Shown: positions 1 to 13,400 of the stretch, piece after piece
Layout of the letters: the number at the start of each line of letters is the position of its first letter
Position numbering within the stretch: the first letter of the stretch is position 1
Source of the DNA: Arion vulgaris
Taxonomy: Eukaryota > Mollusca > Gastropoda > Stylommatophora > Arionidae
Direction: 5' to 3'
Assembly: GCA_020796225.1 (NCBI GenBank)
Contig: CM036775.1
Coordinates: forward strand, 13,856,671 to 13,920,670
Length of the DNA: 64,000 nt
Translations under genes and position numbers: made by a program
The notes under the pieces: generated by a model
What the model saw: only the letters and a program-made list of their open reading frames with translations
Told to the model about the DNA's origin: nothing
The model's database searches: none

Positions 1-6
1 ACACAG

Positions 7-385
7 GAAGATCTCAGCTTCGGTGCACAAATGCCGTATCACCGGTGAGGATCCCCTATGTAATTTTGAAGATGGTGAAGATACCTTGTAGGAATTATAT
101 TTTTATCTTTTTTTTCCCAAGAAATTTTGCTTATGCAGCGGCTTTTCAGTCTGCTCTTTTCGATTTTGAACTGCCAAGGGTTCTTTTACGTGCTCAAACT
201 GAACGCAGGACCTACATTTTATGATCCGTCTCAGATAGGATTAGAAATGCGATCTCACCTACACCGAGATCAGGGATCTCTGGAAAAATATCCCAATGGC
301 TCCACGGGGGAAAGAACCGGATACTTTTGGTATGAGAGTCGAGCACTTAACCTTTACGCCACAGAGAACCCTATACATATATATT
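7..385 (-). repeat. SINE-F copy
   Basis: Matches copies at 15815-16050 and 34882-35255. Read on the - strand, a tRNA-like head (A box like TAGTGTAGAGGTTAG, B box like CCGGTTTGCTCTCC) is visible. The remaining 1-1241 holds SINE-C and SINE-A copies and no TMD1 exon that I can recognise. Confidence 0.65.
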
Positions 386-499
386 TATATTCAGGTAACT
401 TAAACAAGCGTTGTGCATCATCATTTACATTCGTTCATTAAATGCACTTGCTACTAAATTAATATTCGAACAATAGACATCATTGCGCCAGGTTTCTCC

Positions 500-710
500 A
501 TATGTCTCCGTTTCTCTCTGCAGAAATGGCAGGTCACCCACCAAGAGTGTTGCACAAAACACAAACTTTGTAGCTCCATCAACAATCCTAGGGATCTCCG
601 GAAAAAAATGCACATGTGAACTGAATAACACGATCCAGATTCAAACCCTTCAACTTCAGATTGCAAGGCAATTGTCTTAACCACTTCACCACAAAGACCC
701 CCAACCCTTT
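500..710 (-). repeat. SINE-C copy (tRNA-like head)
   Basis: On the - strand it begins TCTGTGGTGAAGTGGTTAAG and has a B-box-like GGTTTGAATCTGG, then the family body also seen at 16450, 23720, 28045 and 28795. Confidence 0.7.
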
Positions 711-717
711 TAGACCC

Positions 718-973
718 TATCGCGCCCGGTGGTGTCGGGTTCTGCAAGGGAAGCACTGCGATCTACAAGGCATGTCATAAGAGGTGACTGATGTAGGACC
801 TAGGGAAGCTACCTTAGTAAATAAAAAGCGTCACAGAAATCTGATGGCCTACTTGTAGGCGCATAACTGGCACAACGTACAATCGCTCTTAGGCTCAGAT
901 ACATACAAATCACATCGAGCGGTTAACAAGTTGTCAATGTGGAGCGTTTGAAGAAGAAAAAGAAGAAGAAGAC
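718..973 (+). repeat. SINE-A copy, (GAA)n tail
   Basis: About 260 nt, one of more than twenty copies in the window. It starts near CGCCCGGTGGTG, contains the shared core CCTACTTGTAGGCGCATAAC, and ends in a GAA-rich tail. Confidence 0.85.
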
Positions 974-1241
974 CCTATTGTATGGGTATTACCCAGCTTA
1001 GGGAGTGGTATCAGCTAATATTTATGAATATATGTCCACAACATTCGGCTAGAGAGGAAAGCACGACCAATATCTCCATTGGCAAGCATAAGTTTAGTTT
1101 TGTCATCAGATCATCATCACTGCACATCTCAAAGGCATTTCTGCAGGCAATGATGTTTTTTCAACTTCTGAAGACAAATAGACTTAATAGATGTTGTACG
1201 CATAATGTCAGCTAATTTTTGTTTCCATAAAAAACATTCAG

Positions 1242-1409
1242 ATCATGTCTCTGTTGTCCACCTCTGTTGCACATGCTCGAGTCAGTTCACAAAGACTTCT
1301 ACCATTTCTGATGGCCAGTGAAGTTGCCCAACCAGTGGATTCCTCACCAGGCTTAACAAAATCTTGTAGTGGTGGCCTAGATTCATCAGCACCATCCTGC
1401 AACAACATA
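1242..1409 (+). CDS. ABCC exon 1 in window: end of TMD1 and start of linker
   Basis: Open phase 0 to phase 0, 56 codons, between a CAG acceptor and a GTAAGT donor. It encodes [18 protein letters not shown], the coupling segment that follows the last TMD1 helix in ABCC proteins (commonly VS..R...FL), then a Ser/Gly-rich stretch. Earlier TMD1 exons are not visible between 1 and 1241. Confidence 0.8.
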
Positions 1410-4400
1410 GTAAGTTTACTTGAAAATATATTTATGCTAACTAATTTGTTAGTCCTAGAACATGGAAGAAGAAATTGTGTAGAAAGCAGTTGCTTTATTG
1501 AGAATTGATTCCTTTAAAACATGGAAGAAGAAATTGTGTAGAAAGCAGTTGCTTTATTGAGAATTGATTCCTTTAGAACATGGCAGAAGAAATTGTGTAG
1601 AAAGCAGTTGCTTTATTGAGAATTGATTCCTTTAGAACATGGAAGAAGAAATTGTGTAGAAAGCAGTTGCTTTATTGAGAATTGATTCCTTTAGAACATG
1701 GAAGAAGAAATTGTGTAGAAAGCAGTTGCTTTATTGAGAATTGATTCCTTTAGAACATGGCAGAAGAAATTGTGTAGAAAGCAGTTGCTTTATTGAGAAT
1801 TGATTCCTTTAGAACATGGCAGAAGAAATTGTGTAGAAAGCAGTTGCTTTATTGAGAATTGATTCCTTTAGAACATGGAAGAAGAAATTGTGTAGAAAGT
1901 AGTTGCTTTATTGAGAATTGATTCCTTTAGAACATGGAAGAAATTGATTCCTTTAGAACATGGAAGAAGAAATTGTGTAGAAAGCAGTTGCTTTATTGAG
2001 AATTGATTCCTTTAGAACATGGAAGAAGAAATTGTGTAGAAAGCAGTTGCTTTATTGAGAATTGATTCCTTTAGAACATGGCAGAAGAAATTGTGTAGAA
2101 AGCAGTTGCTTTATTGAGAATTGATTCCTTTAGAACATGGCAGAAGAAATTGTGTAGAAAGCAGTTGCTTTATTGAGAATTGATTCCTTTAGAACATGGA
2201 AGAAGAAATTGTGTAGAAAGTAGTTGCTTTATTGAGAATTGATTCCTTTAGAACATGGAAGAAATTGTGTAGAAAGCAGTTGCTTTATTGAGAATTGATT
2301 CCTTTAGAACATGGAAGAAGAAATTGTGTAGAAAGTAGTTGCTTTATTGAGAATTGATTCCTTTAGAACATGGGTTTCCAAAGTGGACGATACCGTCCCC
2401 CAGTGGACGCTGAAGCCTTCCAGGGGGATGATAGTGGGTTCAGAAGCATTTGGGGGGAGAGTTTTTCGTGATTTTGTGATTGAATAATCATTACAAATTT
2501 GAATTCTGCATTTTAATTCATCTTATGACCATCTTACACGATCCATCTTTTCATCACTTTTCTATTTCATGTATATAATCATTTAAAAATTGACCATGTA
2601 TAACAGAAATATATATCAATTTTCTATGTCAAAGTGAAAATAAGTATGTATATATATATATATATATATATATGGGGGCGTCTTGGCAAACTGTTATAAT
2701 GGGGAAGGGAGCGTTACAAAGTTTATATTGTGCAAAGTTTGCTTTACAACATAGGTTCCCAAACTTTATCGGGCCATCGCACACTTTATAAGAGATAAAT
2801 ATTGTAACACCCCGCCCTGCTATTATAACAGTTTTTGTGTTCAAGCCGTATGATATTTTGCGACGTAAATAACAACTAATGATACATTACTGATTATGCC
2901 ATTAAATAAGTGAAAAAGTAGTAGTCAATATGTGCTTCATTTTATTCAATAGCAAAATCACGAAAATAATGTATAAAAAATATATATTATTAATTTCTTT
3001 TATAAGAGTCACTGACCCTAGTTCGATTGAACGCCCACAAATGATTCTGAACCCACTATCCCCCTTCACCTTAGAGGGCTTCAGTGTCCACTGGGGTGGT
3101 ACCACCCACTTTATGAACCTATGCTTTAAAACAACAATTGTGTTGGACACTCTCTGGTGGCTTACAGACGGGACAGGAAACTTAACTCCTTGTGGACCAA
3201 ATGCCACACTAGATGGCTTTAGGTTGGGCACCTTTTAACCAGGAGCAACACTAAAGGGTGTTTTTTATTCTAAAGTGAAATGGCTTGTAAAAAATCATTT
3301 CATTTTATTAGTTGTTAGGAACATGTTGATTGACTCTACATGATGTTTGTTGTGTGAGAAGTGAAATTCTTCACCTCTCTTGTATCCTTTGCTTGATAAA
3401 AGCCTTTTGGTCAAAACATTGCTGTGTATTGATATTGTTTTTGTATTTTGTAAAACTACAGTATCTTTTTTGTGTGTTTACAATTGCTTCATTGACCTAT
3501 GCTTCCTAGGGCGAAGGGTGAAGAAGAAGAATTGCTTCATAGTTTTACTGCAGTCTTCCCTTATATCGATAACACTTTCACAGCACACTACATATTGAAT
3601 ACAACAATAAAGTCACAGATTTTCGTTTTAGGTCCATTAGGATTTTATTGCTGTATTCTATATGTAGCATGCTGTGAAAGAAGTGAAATTCTTCACTTCT
3701 GTTGTATCCTCGAGAAAGATCTATTGGTCGAAATGTTGCTGTGTGTTGTCATTGTTTTTGTATTTTGTAAAATTAGATGACTTAGTTTTTACATGTTTTG
3801 CCATTTATATAGATAATACAGTTATACATGTTACGTATATGTAATTTGTTATTGTTATCTTCAGGTAGATAAGCCAGAGTCTGTTACTTCAGTTGAGAGT
3901 AAGAACCCTCCACAAGTTATAGTGTTGGAACTCCAACCAATAGAGAAGGATAGATCTCGTCGCAGCAGCACCTCCTCTTATACCAGCATCAAACTTCAGA
4001 TACCACAGCAGCATAATAAAACTTCCTCCAAACCTGACACTGATACTTTAAAGGTTGGAAGTACAACAGGTTTGACTTTGAGTACTAGTGGAGGCAGTGC
4101 AGGAGGAGGATTTTTGATACCCAAAAGGAGAGATTTAAGCCGCAATGCCACCAGCTCTGAACTACTGGATGTTAAACCTAATGCAACTCTTGTTAGAAAG
4201 TCCAGTGCTCCTGCCTTGGCTGTCTCAGAAATTACAGGTAAACAGATTAATATGTAGTAAATATAGAAAGAAAGTGCATCCTTAGAGACCATCATTAAGA
4301 GACAAAGATGGAGATGGTTTGGACATGTATGTCGCATGCCAGTGGGGTCATTGGTTAGGACAACTCTCAGATGGACAGTGGATGGGAAGAGAAGGCCTGG

Positions 4401-7400
4401 ATGTCTAATGGAAACATGGAGAAGAACGGTGGAGAGAGAGTTGAAGTAGTGTGGCCTGATGTGGGAGACGGTTGGTAGAAAGGCAGCAGAACGGCAACAG
4501 TGGAAGTCTCTTGTGAAAGCCTTATGTGTCAATCGGACACGAAGAGGATAAAGATAGATAGATAGAAAGTTGAACGCATTTGTGCTCGTGTGTTGCCGGG
4601 GCTCTCAAGGGAGCAAAGAATAGTAACACTGCAACCTACAAGGCATGTCAAAGAGCGACTGAGGTAGGGGCCTAGGAAGCTACCTAGTAAATAAAAAGCA
4701 TTACAGAAACCGGATCTACTTGTAAGTGCATAACAGACACAATGCACAATCGCTCTTAGGCTTAGATCACATACAGATCACACAGATCGGTTAACAAGTG
4801 GTAGATATGGAGCGTTCGAAGAAGAAGATTAAGAAGAACACATTTGAAAATAGATATCTGCAAAAAATAATGAACATTAAATGGGATGAATGCGGAAGAA
4901 GTGATGGAATCAAAGTGTCTGGTCAACCACTGGTGAGAGCTGTTACAAGACAGAAGATAGAGATGTGTTGGGCATACCTTGAGAAGAAATGGTCAGAGAA
5001 TTCCTCAGCAAGCATTAAGGTGGGAGGCAAAGGGTTCAAGAGATAGAGAGCACCCTAGAGAAATTCTGAAATGAACTTTGCTGAGAGAGGCAAGAAATAT
5101 TGTACTCAATTCTATGGAAAAGTTTGAGTGAGTTATCCAGGACAGAGTGGTATGGAGAAATTATTTGCAGGCCCTACGTGACGTATAATGGTACGAAAGG
5201 AACATATATATATATCTTTTCTCCGTGTCCCATTTGACACAAGGTTTCCACAAGAGATTTTCATTACATCTGTTCTGTCACCTTTCTACTTTATTTTTTT
5301 CATACATCAATCCAGAATCTTTCAACTCTCTTTCCAGATTCTTCTTCATATTTTTTTGGATGTCCAGGTTTTCTTTTTCTATCCTATTTCTTTTGGACAG
5401 CTATCCTAACCAATGCCTCTTCTTCTTCACATTTCAACTCCCGACGGAGCACAGGTCTTCAACAAACTTATTTCCGCCCTTCCTCTATCTTGCCATCCCT
5501 TCCAATTCTTTCCACATCTTGCCTATCCTTTTAGTTATACTTTCCATGTTTGTTAAAGTGTTTTTGGCTTATCTTTTCTACGGGGTGAGGTAGCCAGCTT
5601 CACACCCTAACTTCTTTATTCGCCTCTTATGACATGCTTTGCAGGTACACATTACTGTATATTCTTTCCTCCCCTTTGGGCCCCGGAAGCATTCAGGCAG
5701 GCCCCTACTGTAATCGTCTCTTACAACATGCTTTGTAAGTTGCAGTGTTCTTGGCTCCTCTTGCGGGCCCAGACAAGACACATGTGGTGAATGCCTCCAC
5801 TGGCAAACACCATACTTGCTCAATCCACCTCCATCTTCATCTTTTAGTGTACTAGTTTATAATATACTCAGGTGTAACTGTTTTATGTGCAGGTGATTAC
5901 AAGCGGCGCCGGCATCATAGTCAGTATTCAATGGAGGATGATGATGCCGTACTTGAGGATCCAATATTAGAACAGCATTATACTATAGATGTACAGGGTG
6001 GTCACTTTTCATGGGACTTGAACAAAGATGTTATCACACTCACAGATATTTCACTGAAAATTCCTTCCGGTAAGTACACTTTATGTGGACGTCTGTGGCT
6101 TAAGCTGTAGTGAACTAATCAACACAAGAGTAAAGATCTCAAGCGTCAACACTCGGGTGCAGAAGGCCCAAGTGAGATGGGCCGGTCATGTTGCTCGGAT
6201 GCCTGATAAACTCATCCCAAAACAGTTGATGTATGGCGAACTTGAAGGGGGCAGACGTTCTGCTGGTGGACAGAAAAACGCTTTAAAGACACTCTTAAAT
6301 TGTCTCTGAAATGCTTCGATATAGACACCAGGTGCTGAGAATTTCTTGCGCAAGATCGCTAAATGTGGCGCTGTAACAACAGAAGGGGAACCCGCATAGT
6401 TGAGAATCATCGTGCAATTGAGGCACAGAGAAAACGTACTGAGCGAAAAGACAGAACACACAACACCCACATGTCTAACCTTGATCATGTATGCCCCACC
6501 TGTGGTAGGGTACTGTGTTCTAGGATTGGACTCTACAGTCACCTCCGCACACACCATAGAGATGTGTACCATCGCTTGCGATGGACGGCGATTGTTATTA
6601 GTGAACTTGATGACAACTCAAGAGTCGTTAAACTGTCGTTACTGCCTGTAGTACCGCTGTTTAAGGTGGTGTAGGATCTGTGGGGCGAGAGCTTGAGGAA
6701 TTTAATGGCAGCATGGCTAGTGCAGTCGCTGTTAAGCTGTTCAGGTTGGGATTTTTCATTTATGCCCACAACAGAAAAATCCTTGGCCTTATTGTGAATT
6801 GAACACGAGCCTCCAACATGGGAGCTGAATTCTAATCTAAACATGGGAGCTGCGCTCTAATCCATATGGTCAGATGTTCCTCTCAAGAGTGCCTAGTTAA
6901 AACTCAGAGGTGGGCAGTTTGGAAGCAAATATGTTCTAGTGGATTTTTACGTACTGTAAAAGTAGACCTAACGTTCAAAAGAAATGGCCAACTAATAATA
7001 ATAATAATCCTCTCGTACTGTTATAAGTTACATAGGGCCTACAAGTAATTTATCCATACCGCTCTATCTTGGGAAACTTGTTCAGTCTCTTCCATGGAAT
7101 TGAGACTGATAATTCTTGCAAAACTGGCAAACCTGGAATGTGTAAGTGGTGCCTAGAAAATCAATAACTTGTTTACTTTGGTTGATGGCGACATCTTGTA
7201 AAAGATATGCCAAGATTGTAATTAAAGTAGATTTGGAATATAAGTGTTACAGAAGAGTCCTCCGTGTATCACAGACAACAAATAGATCTATCCAGAAAGA
7301 ACTCAGAATCAAAGAAAACTGGCTGATACCACAAATAAGAATGAAAAAATTGAAGTATTTTGGATATATAAAGATACACCAAGGGTTAGAGAAGATCATT

Positions 7401-10400
7401 ATGGAAGGAGACATCCTGGCAAAGAGGAGAAGAGGAAGACCACGGAGAAGATTGATTCTTACTTTTCTTCTTCTTCTTTGAGCACTTCATATTGACCACC
7501 TGTCAAACCACTCTCTGTGTTCTGTATGTGATTTGAGCCTAAGAGTGATTGCACATTGTGCCAGTTATGCACCTACAAAAGTAGGCCAGCACATCTGATT
7601 TCTGCAACGTTATTTATTTACTAGGTTAGCTTTCCTAGGACCCTACCTTAGTCGCCTCTTACGACATGCATTGTAGGTTGTAGTGTTACTATTCTTTGCT
7701 CCCCTTGAAGCCCCTGCAGCACACAGGCGAGACCTTGTGCACTGCAGCTGAGATCCGCCCATGTAAAAAAGAGATTGTAGCACACATGGTTATTCACCGA
7801 AGTGTACTGATGATGTTCCTAGCAATCAATCAGTCGATATATATATATCCATATATTTTGTATGTATTTCACATTTGAAAGCTGCAGTAGCCTAGTAATT
7901 AGTGCACTTGCTTTATAGGCATCTGGTCCGAGGATCAAATATCACAACGGGAATTAGATTTTCTCAGACTGTAACAGCTCTTAAATGTTGTAACCTACCA
8001 GCTAACCCTATTGTTAATGCACACAAACATCTCACTGACAGCTAAACAACAGATGATCAACAGTATTTTCATGCCTACTTTGTGTTACCAGAACCAAACA
8101 TGGACAATGAGCAAAGCGCAGTCACAAAAATAACGACAGGTGGAAAGCAATACCTATGAAAAGTTACCAAAAACACCAGAAAAGACAATCACCAACATCA
8201 GCATAAGAAAGAAAACTGGGACAGAACCACGCTTGAATTACATTGAGAAACAAAGAATGGAGTAGTTTGGCCACTTAATAAGAATGCAACCAAACTCACA
8301 GTATACAGAGTTTTCTACAACATAAAATCAGGAAAGAAGGTCAGAGGAAGACCCTGTAAAAGATGGATAGATGGCATAGCAGAATCCTGTCAAAAACAGC
8401 AATAACAATCACACAAACCACTAGAGCAGCGCAAGACAAAAACAGAAAACCATGACCTGGACAACAACCCGGTAGCAGTATGATAACAAAAGAAGAGAAA
8501 GAAGAACAGCTCAGAGATCGACCAAACCTCAATTGGTTCAGACTGTAACAGCTTTCAGATCAACTCAGCCTCAATTGAGTACAAGAGAAACACTGCAAAG
8601 TAAAATTGGCTCACATGATATTGACCATCCACGAAAAAGGTGGACCTCAGAGAAAACACAGGTGACCAAAAACACTATTTATGAATCCCTCACAAAAGCC
8701 TGTTCTACAAATCACTTCTTATCCTGATGTGAGGCAAAACAGGATTAGACAAAAGAAAAGAAGAAGGAAGATGTTAACCAGTTCACCCATTGTGTCTCTT
8801 TAATAATAATAATAATACCTCTCGTGCCGTTATACGTTACATAGGGCCTGCAAGTAATTTCTCCACACCGCTCTATCCTGGGCAACTCGCTCAATCTCCT
8901 TCATGGAACTGAGACCAATATTTCCTGCCTCTCTTAGCAAAGTTCATTTCAGGGTCTCCTTAGGTCGACCTCTCTTTCTTGAACCCTTTGCATCCCACTT
9001 CAATGCCTGCTTTGATATTCGTTGATCATTTCTCCTCAAGGTGTGCCCAACATATCTCCATCTTCTCTTTCTTTATATTGTGTCTCTTTAGCCAAAGAAA
9101 AATACAGACTTAACATCGTATTCCCCAATATATCTCTTCTTCTTCTCTTCCACCATTGACTTCTTTATAGAAGTGTTGAAGGGCAGGGGGCGCGTAGTGA
9201 TCTTGTGTGGACTTGTTTTAAGGTACTTTGTAGCCCGCGTGTTCGTAGCGCGTTGGACTACGGGTGACTAGTCCTCTGTAAGTGCGGGTTCAACTCCGTG
9301 GACTGGCAGAAAAGCTACAGGTTCCCCAGATTTACGGTGTTCGTGGCACCGAGCCGAAGGGTTATGATGTCCATGACACCGAGCCGAAGAGCTTTCAGCT
9401 CAAGTGCTTCTGGACCGGGAAAAAAAAGGCACTGTTAGCTGATATTCATTTTTGTTAGGCTGTTCTTGATGCTGTAGCTCCATCTTTTGCATGGTCTTCC
9501 TCTTGCTTTGTACTCATTATACTTTTTCTGTGTGTCTCTCTGTGGTAGGTGGTACCATTTGTCAGCTGTCCAAACCATTTAATCTGTTGTTCTTTAATGT
9601 ATTGCATGACTGATTTCACATCCAGTCTTCTTCTGATTTCTTCATTTCTAATTTTGTCTCTTATTGTCACACCTGCAGCTCTTCTAAGCACCTCACCACC
9701 ATTGTTATGATTTTCCTCTCATTAGCTGTTGTTATTGGTAAATGAGCAGAAAATCATAACAATATACCTCACGATATGAAAATTGGTTCTTTTATTCCAC
9801 ATTTAGGAAAGCTGACTGTAGTTGTTGGACAGTCTGGATCAGGTAAATCCTCATTGCTTTCAGCATTCTTGGGGGAGATGATACAAGTATCAGGAAGCAT
9901 GTTTAAAACCAGGTACCCCATTGTGAACAGCATTATGTACATTTTGACCTTCTTTGATGTTTTAACTATTTCTTGGAAATTATATCATCATCATCATCAT
10001 CCACCTTTTGCCACCTTAACAGTCCTTCAAAATTTCTCTCTCTCATAGGCCAGATGTCCTGCCTCTGCAATAATCATGTTCAAACCATCAGTTACATCCT
10101 GAATCCATCTTTTCCATGGTCTTCCTCTTCTTCTCTTTTCCGGTATGCCTCCTTACATGATAGTCTTCTCCAGCCCATCGTGTCTCTTTATAGTCCAAAA
10201 TACTTTAATTTTCTCTTTCTTATTTGTAGCATCGGCCAGTTTTCTTTGATTTTGAGTTCTTTCTGTATAGGTCTATTTGTTCTCATCTCTGTCCATGATA
10301 TATGGAGGACTATTCTGTAACATTTATATTCAAAAGCACATATGTTTTTCCACTGCCCTGTTAAATGTCCATGCTTCTCACTCATACGTGTCCACTAGGA

Positions 10401-13400
10401 ATATGCATGCTCTTTGTATTCTTATCTTTGTTTTTCTATCAATTTCTTTCCACACTGTTTCTAGTTGTTTAATTTTTTGCAAAGCCATATTTGTTTTTCT
10501 TTGAATTTCCTTCATCCTATTACCATCTGTTGTTAGTGGTTATTGGTTATTGTTATTGGTTATTGGTTACTAAACTGACGTCATTGCACTCCGGGCAAAC
10601 CCATAGGTGCTCAGTCTCCCCAACAGATATCGAAGAGTATGCATACTGATGGTTCCTGTGGCTCGCTGATTAAACACACCTCTCACTCTGCCTCTCAGGC
10701 ATCCAGTTCGACTTGAACAAAGGGTAATTCCAAACTGCTTAAATCGCTTGATCGATTCAACATCGATTTTAGTGTCCTCATCCAACAGAGAGTCTCGAAG
10801 AGACCGAAGAATATCCCCTTATCCATCTTCAACTCCCCAACAATCGATGCTGTTGATGCAAGCCTGTCCGCTCTCTCATTACCGTAAACACCCGCATGCC
10901 CAGGACAGTATATCCACGTAAGCCGCTGGAGGTTAGAAACTTCTATAGACGACATCCACTCATACCGAAACCTGCCCTTCTGGATCTTGTGAAGCATCGA
11001 CTGAGAGTCAGATACAACAACTGCCCCAGTAAATGAAGTCCCAGAGTTCTGGGCTGCACTAGAGATACCCCCATTGTGAAGATGAGATATATGCTTGGCC
11101 TTCTGTCACTACGCTCCCGTCATGCAATCGCCCAAACCAAGGCATATATGCGGGTTACTTCGGATAAGAGACATCCACTTCACAGGAACACTAATGATGT
11201 TAAGGGCACGAGAATCAAGCGTGGCATGTCGTGGATGGCCCAGGCTGAGAGAACGATTGGCCAGGTGACTACGGTTGCGACTCTACCAAAGGGGAAGAAT
11301 GGATCCCAACAGATGGAAGCATGATGAACTATCTCAACGTTATCATTACTCTTGGAAGAGAATGTAGAGATTGGGGCAACATGAAGGCTGATCTCGCAGT
11401 TAAGCAGCTGATAGACGATAATGCAAGGGATGATGATGTTGTTGTATATACCGATGGGTCGGTTCAACGTGGTGAGAAATCCGGCTGGGGTTTCTTGGCT
11501 AATGCGCATGGTAGGGTTGTTGCAGAGCGAAGTGGGGCATACAGGACAACTTCTAGTGGAAATTATATATACATACACAAAAATATCATTTTTGGTTTGA
11601 ATAAATAAAAATAGTAGTGAAACTAGTCAAAGACTTATAGTGTATAATATTTGTTCAGTTTAGTTTAGTTTAGCCGTTGGATGATCATCGCTGCACATTG
11701 AACCAGTCTCTTCTTCTAATGCTCCATATCAACCTCTTGCTAAACCACTCTTTGTCAACTGAGCCAGTTATGCGCCTACAAGTAGGCCAACGCACCCGAT
11801 TTCCACTACGCTTTTTATTTACTAGGTAGTTTCCTAGGAATTAGTCCATAAGTGCTCCAATCTCCTCCTCAGTATATCTCTCAGTGTGTGGGGACTAATG
11901 ACACCGGTTCTTTGTTGGTTTACTATTCTTCTTTAGTTTAGTTTAGTGGTTGGATCATTATCACGCCCGTGTGGTGCGAGGCCAAGGGAAGCAAAGAATA
12001 GTACCACTGCGACCTACAAGGCATGTCGTAAGAGATGACTGATCTAGTGACCTAGAGAAGCTACCCTAGTAAATAAAAAGCATAGCAGAAATTGGATATG
12101 CTGGCCTACATGTAGGCACAAAACTGGAACAACATATAATCGATCTAAAGCTCAGATCACATAAAAGTCACAAAGAGTGGTTAATAAGTGGTCGATATGG
12201 AGCATTCGAAGAAGACGAAGAATTCTATTCATTCCAAATTTATATTTATCTATATATTTTGTGACTGTTTTTTAGGAATCTGAATACTGCCTATGTATCT
12301 CAAAGTCAGTGGATTCTGAATGCTTCACTCAAAGACAACATTCTCTTTGGCAAACCTTTTGTCTGGAAAAAGTAAGATTGTTTTTGAACATTTTTTCCTG
12401 CCTTTTCTGAAATTCCATCTCACTGAGGCATTGCAGGCAATGAGAGTGCCGATGTCTTACCTAAGAAGGGCAGTGCCAAAGAGCAAATTTACCAACCCCT
12501 GTCTTTTCAAGAGGTCAAAACCCTCATACAGAGAAAATCTGCAGTAGACTGGAAGACAAACACTGGATATAATTATGGAAAAGACTTCCTCAAAGACCTA
12601 AGCAGAACAGTCCAGGTCATTATATTTCAACAACGCAAAGGACACTGCTGACTCAACAAACACTTATATAGACTAGGAATAAGTCAAACAGTTCTCTGTC
12701 AGTGTCCTGCGGAACAGACACCAGAACATGTCCTGCAAGACTGTCCTCTCCTGGGGTAGCTGAGAAGCAACATGTGGCCACACCCAGTCGACCTGAAAAC
12801 TAAGCTTTGGGAAACCAGACAGACCTTACGCTGACTGCCAGTTTGTGGTCCACAGTAAATTAAGTGCATGACCAGAGATCGCTGAAGAACATTTGTTTTT
12901 TCTATTCTCTATTGTCTTTTCCCAGGTGGATGATGTAATTGGTTGTCCACTCTTGCCATTAAGCTTAGAATGGGTCTCAGGGACTCGGCTGCCTGCCCCT
13001 GTAGAGCACCAAAGCAGTCCCTAGAGCAAATCCTGCAAGACTGCCCCAGCCTAAGTAGTGGGAGAATGGAAATCTGGCCAACAGAAACAACCTTACAAAA
13101 CTAATTATGGGGACCGGTGAAGACCTCAAACGCACCGCCTTGTTTATGACACACACTGGAGTAGTCACATAGCAGAAGTTGAGTGAAGAAGAAGAAGCCT
13201 TAAGTGTAGGGGTGAGAGTTTTAATTTGCTTCCTAGGGCCAGAGGAGTCTCCCTTGTTGTGTTATATCTGTGTTTATTTAGTGTGGTCTTGATATTGTCT
13301 ATCCATCTTTTCTTGGTCTTCCCTTGGCTCTAGTACCTGATCTCTTTTATTGTATGCTGTTATTGATGGTTGGTTGTATTCCATTGTTTCTTCTTCGAAT

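Noticed and set aside
1..1241. An upstream ABCC exon for TMD1 in the first 1.2 kb
   Set aside because: The open frames here are SINE-F, SINE-C and SINE-A sequence; no membrane-helix exon with fitting splice sites was found.
5188..5593. Phe/Ser-rich ORFs of 73 and 122 codons
   Set aside because: Antisense of pyrimidine-rich LINE tail and intron sequence with no conserved motif.
6363..6674. C2H2 zinc-finger gene
   Set aside because: The single finger is the C-terminus of a dead LINE-7 copy, repeated at 59800-60130.
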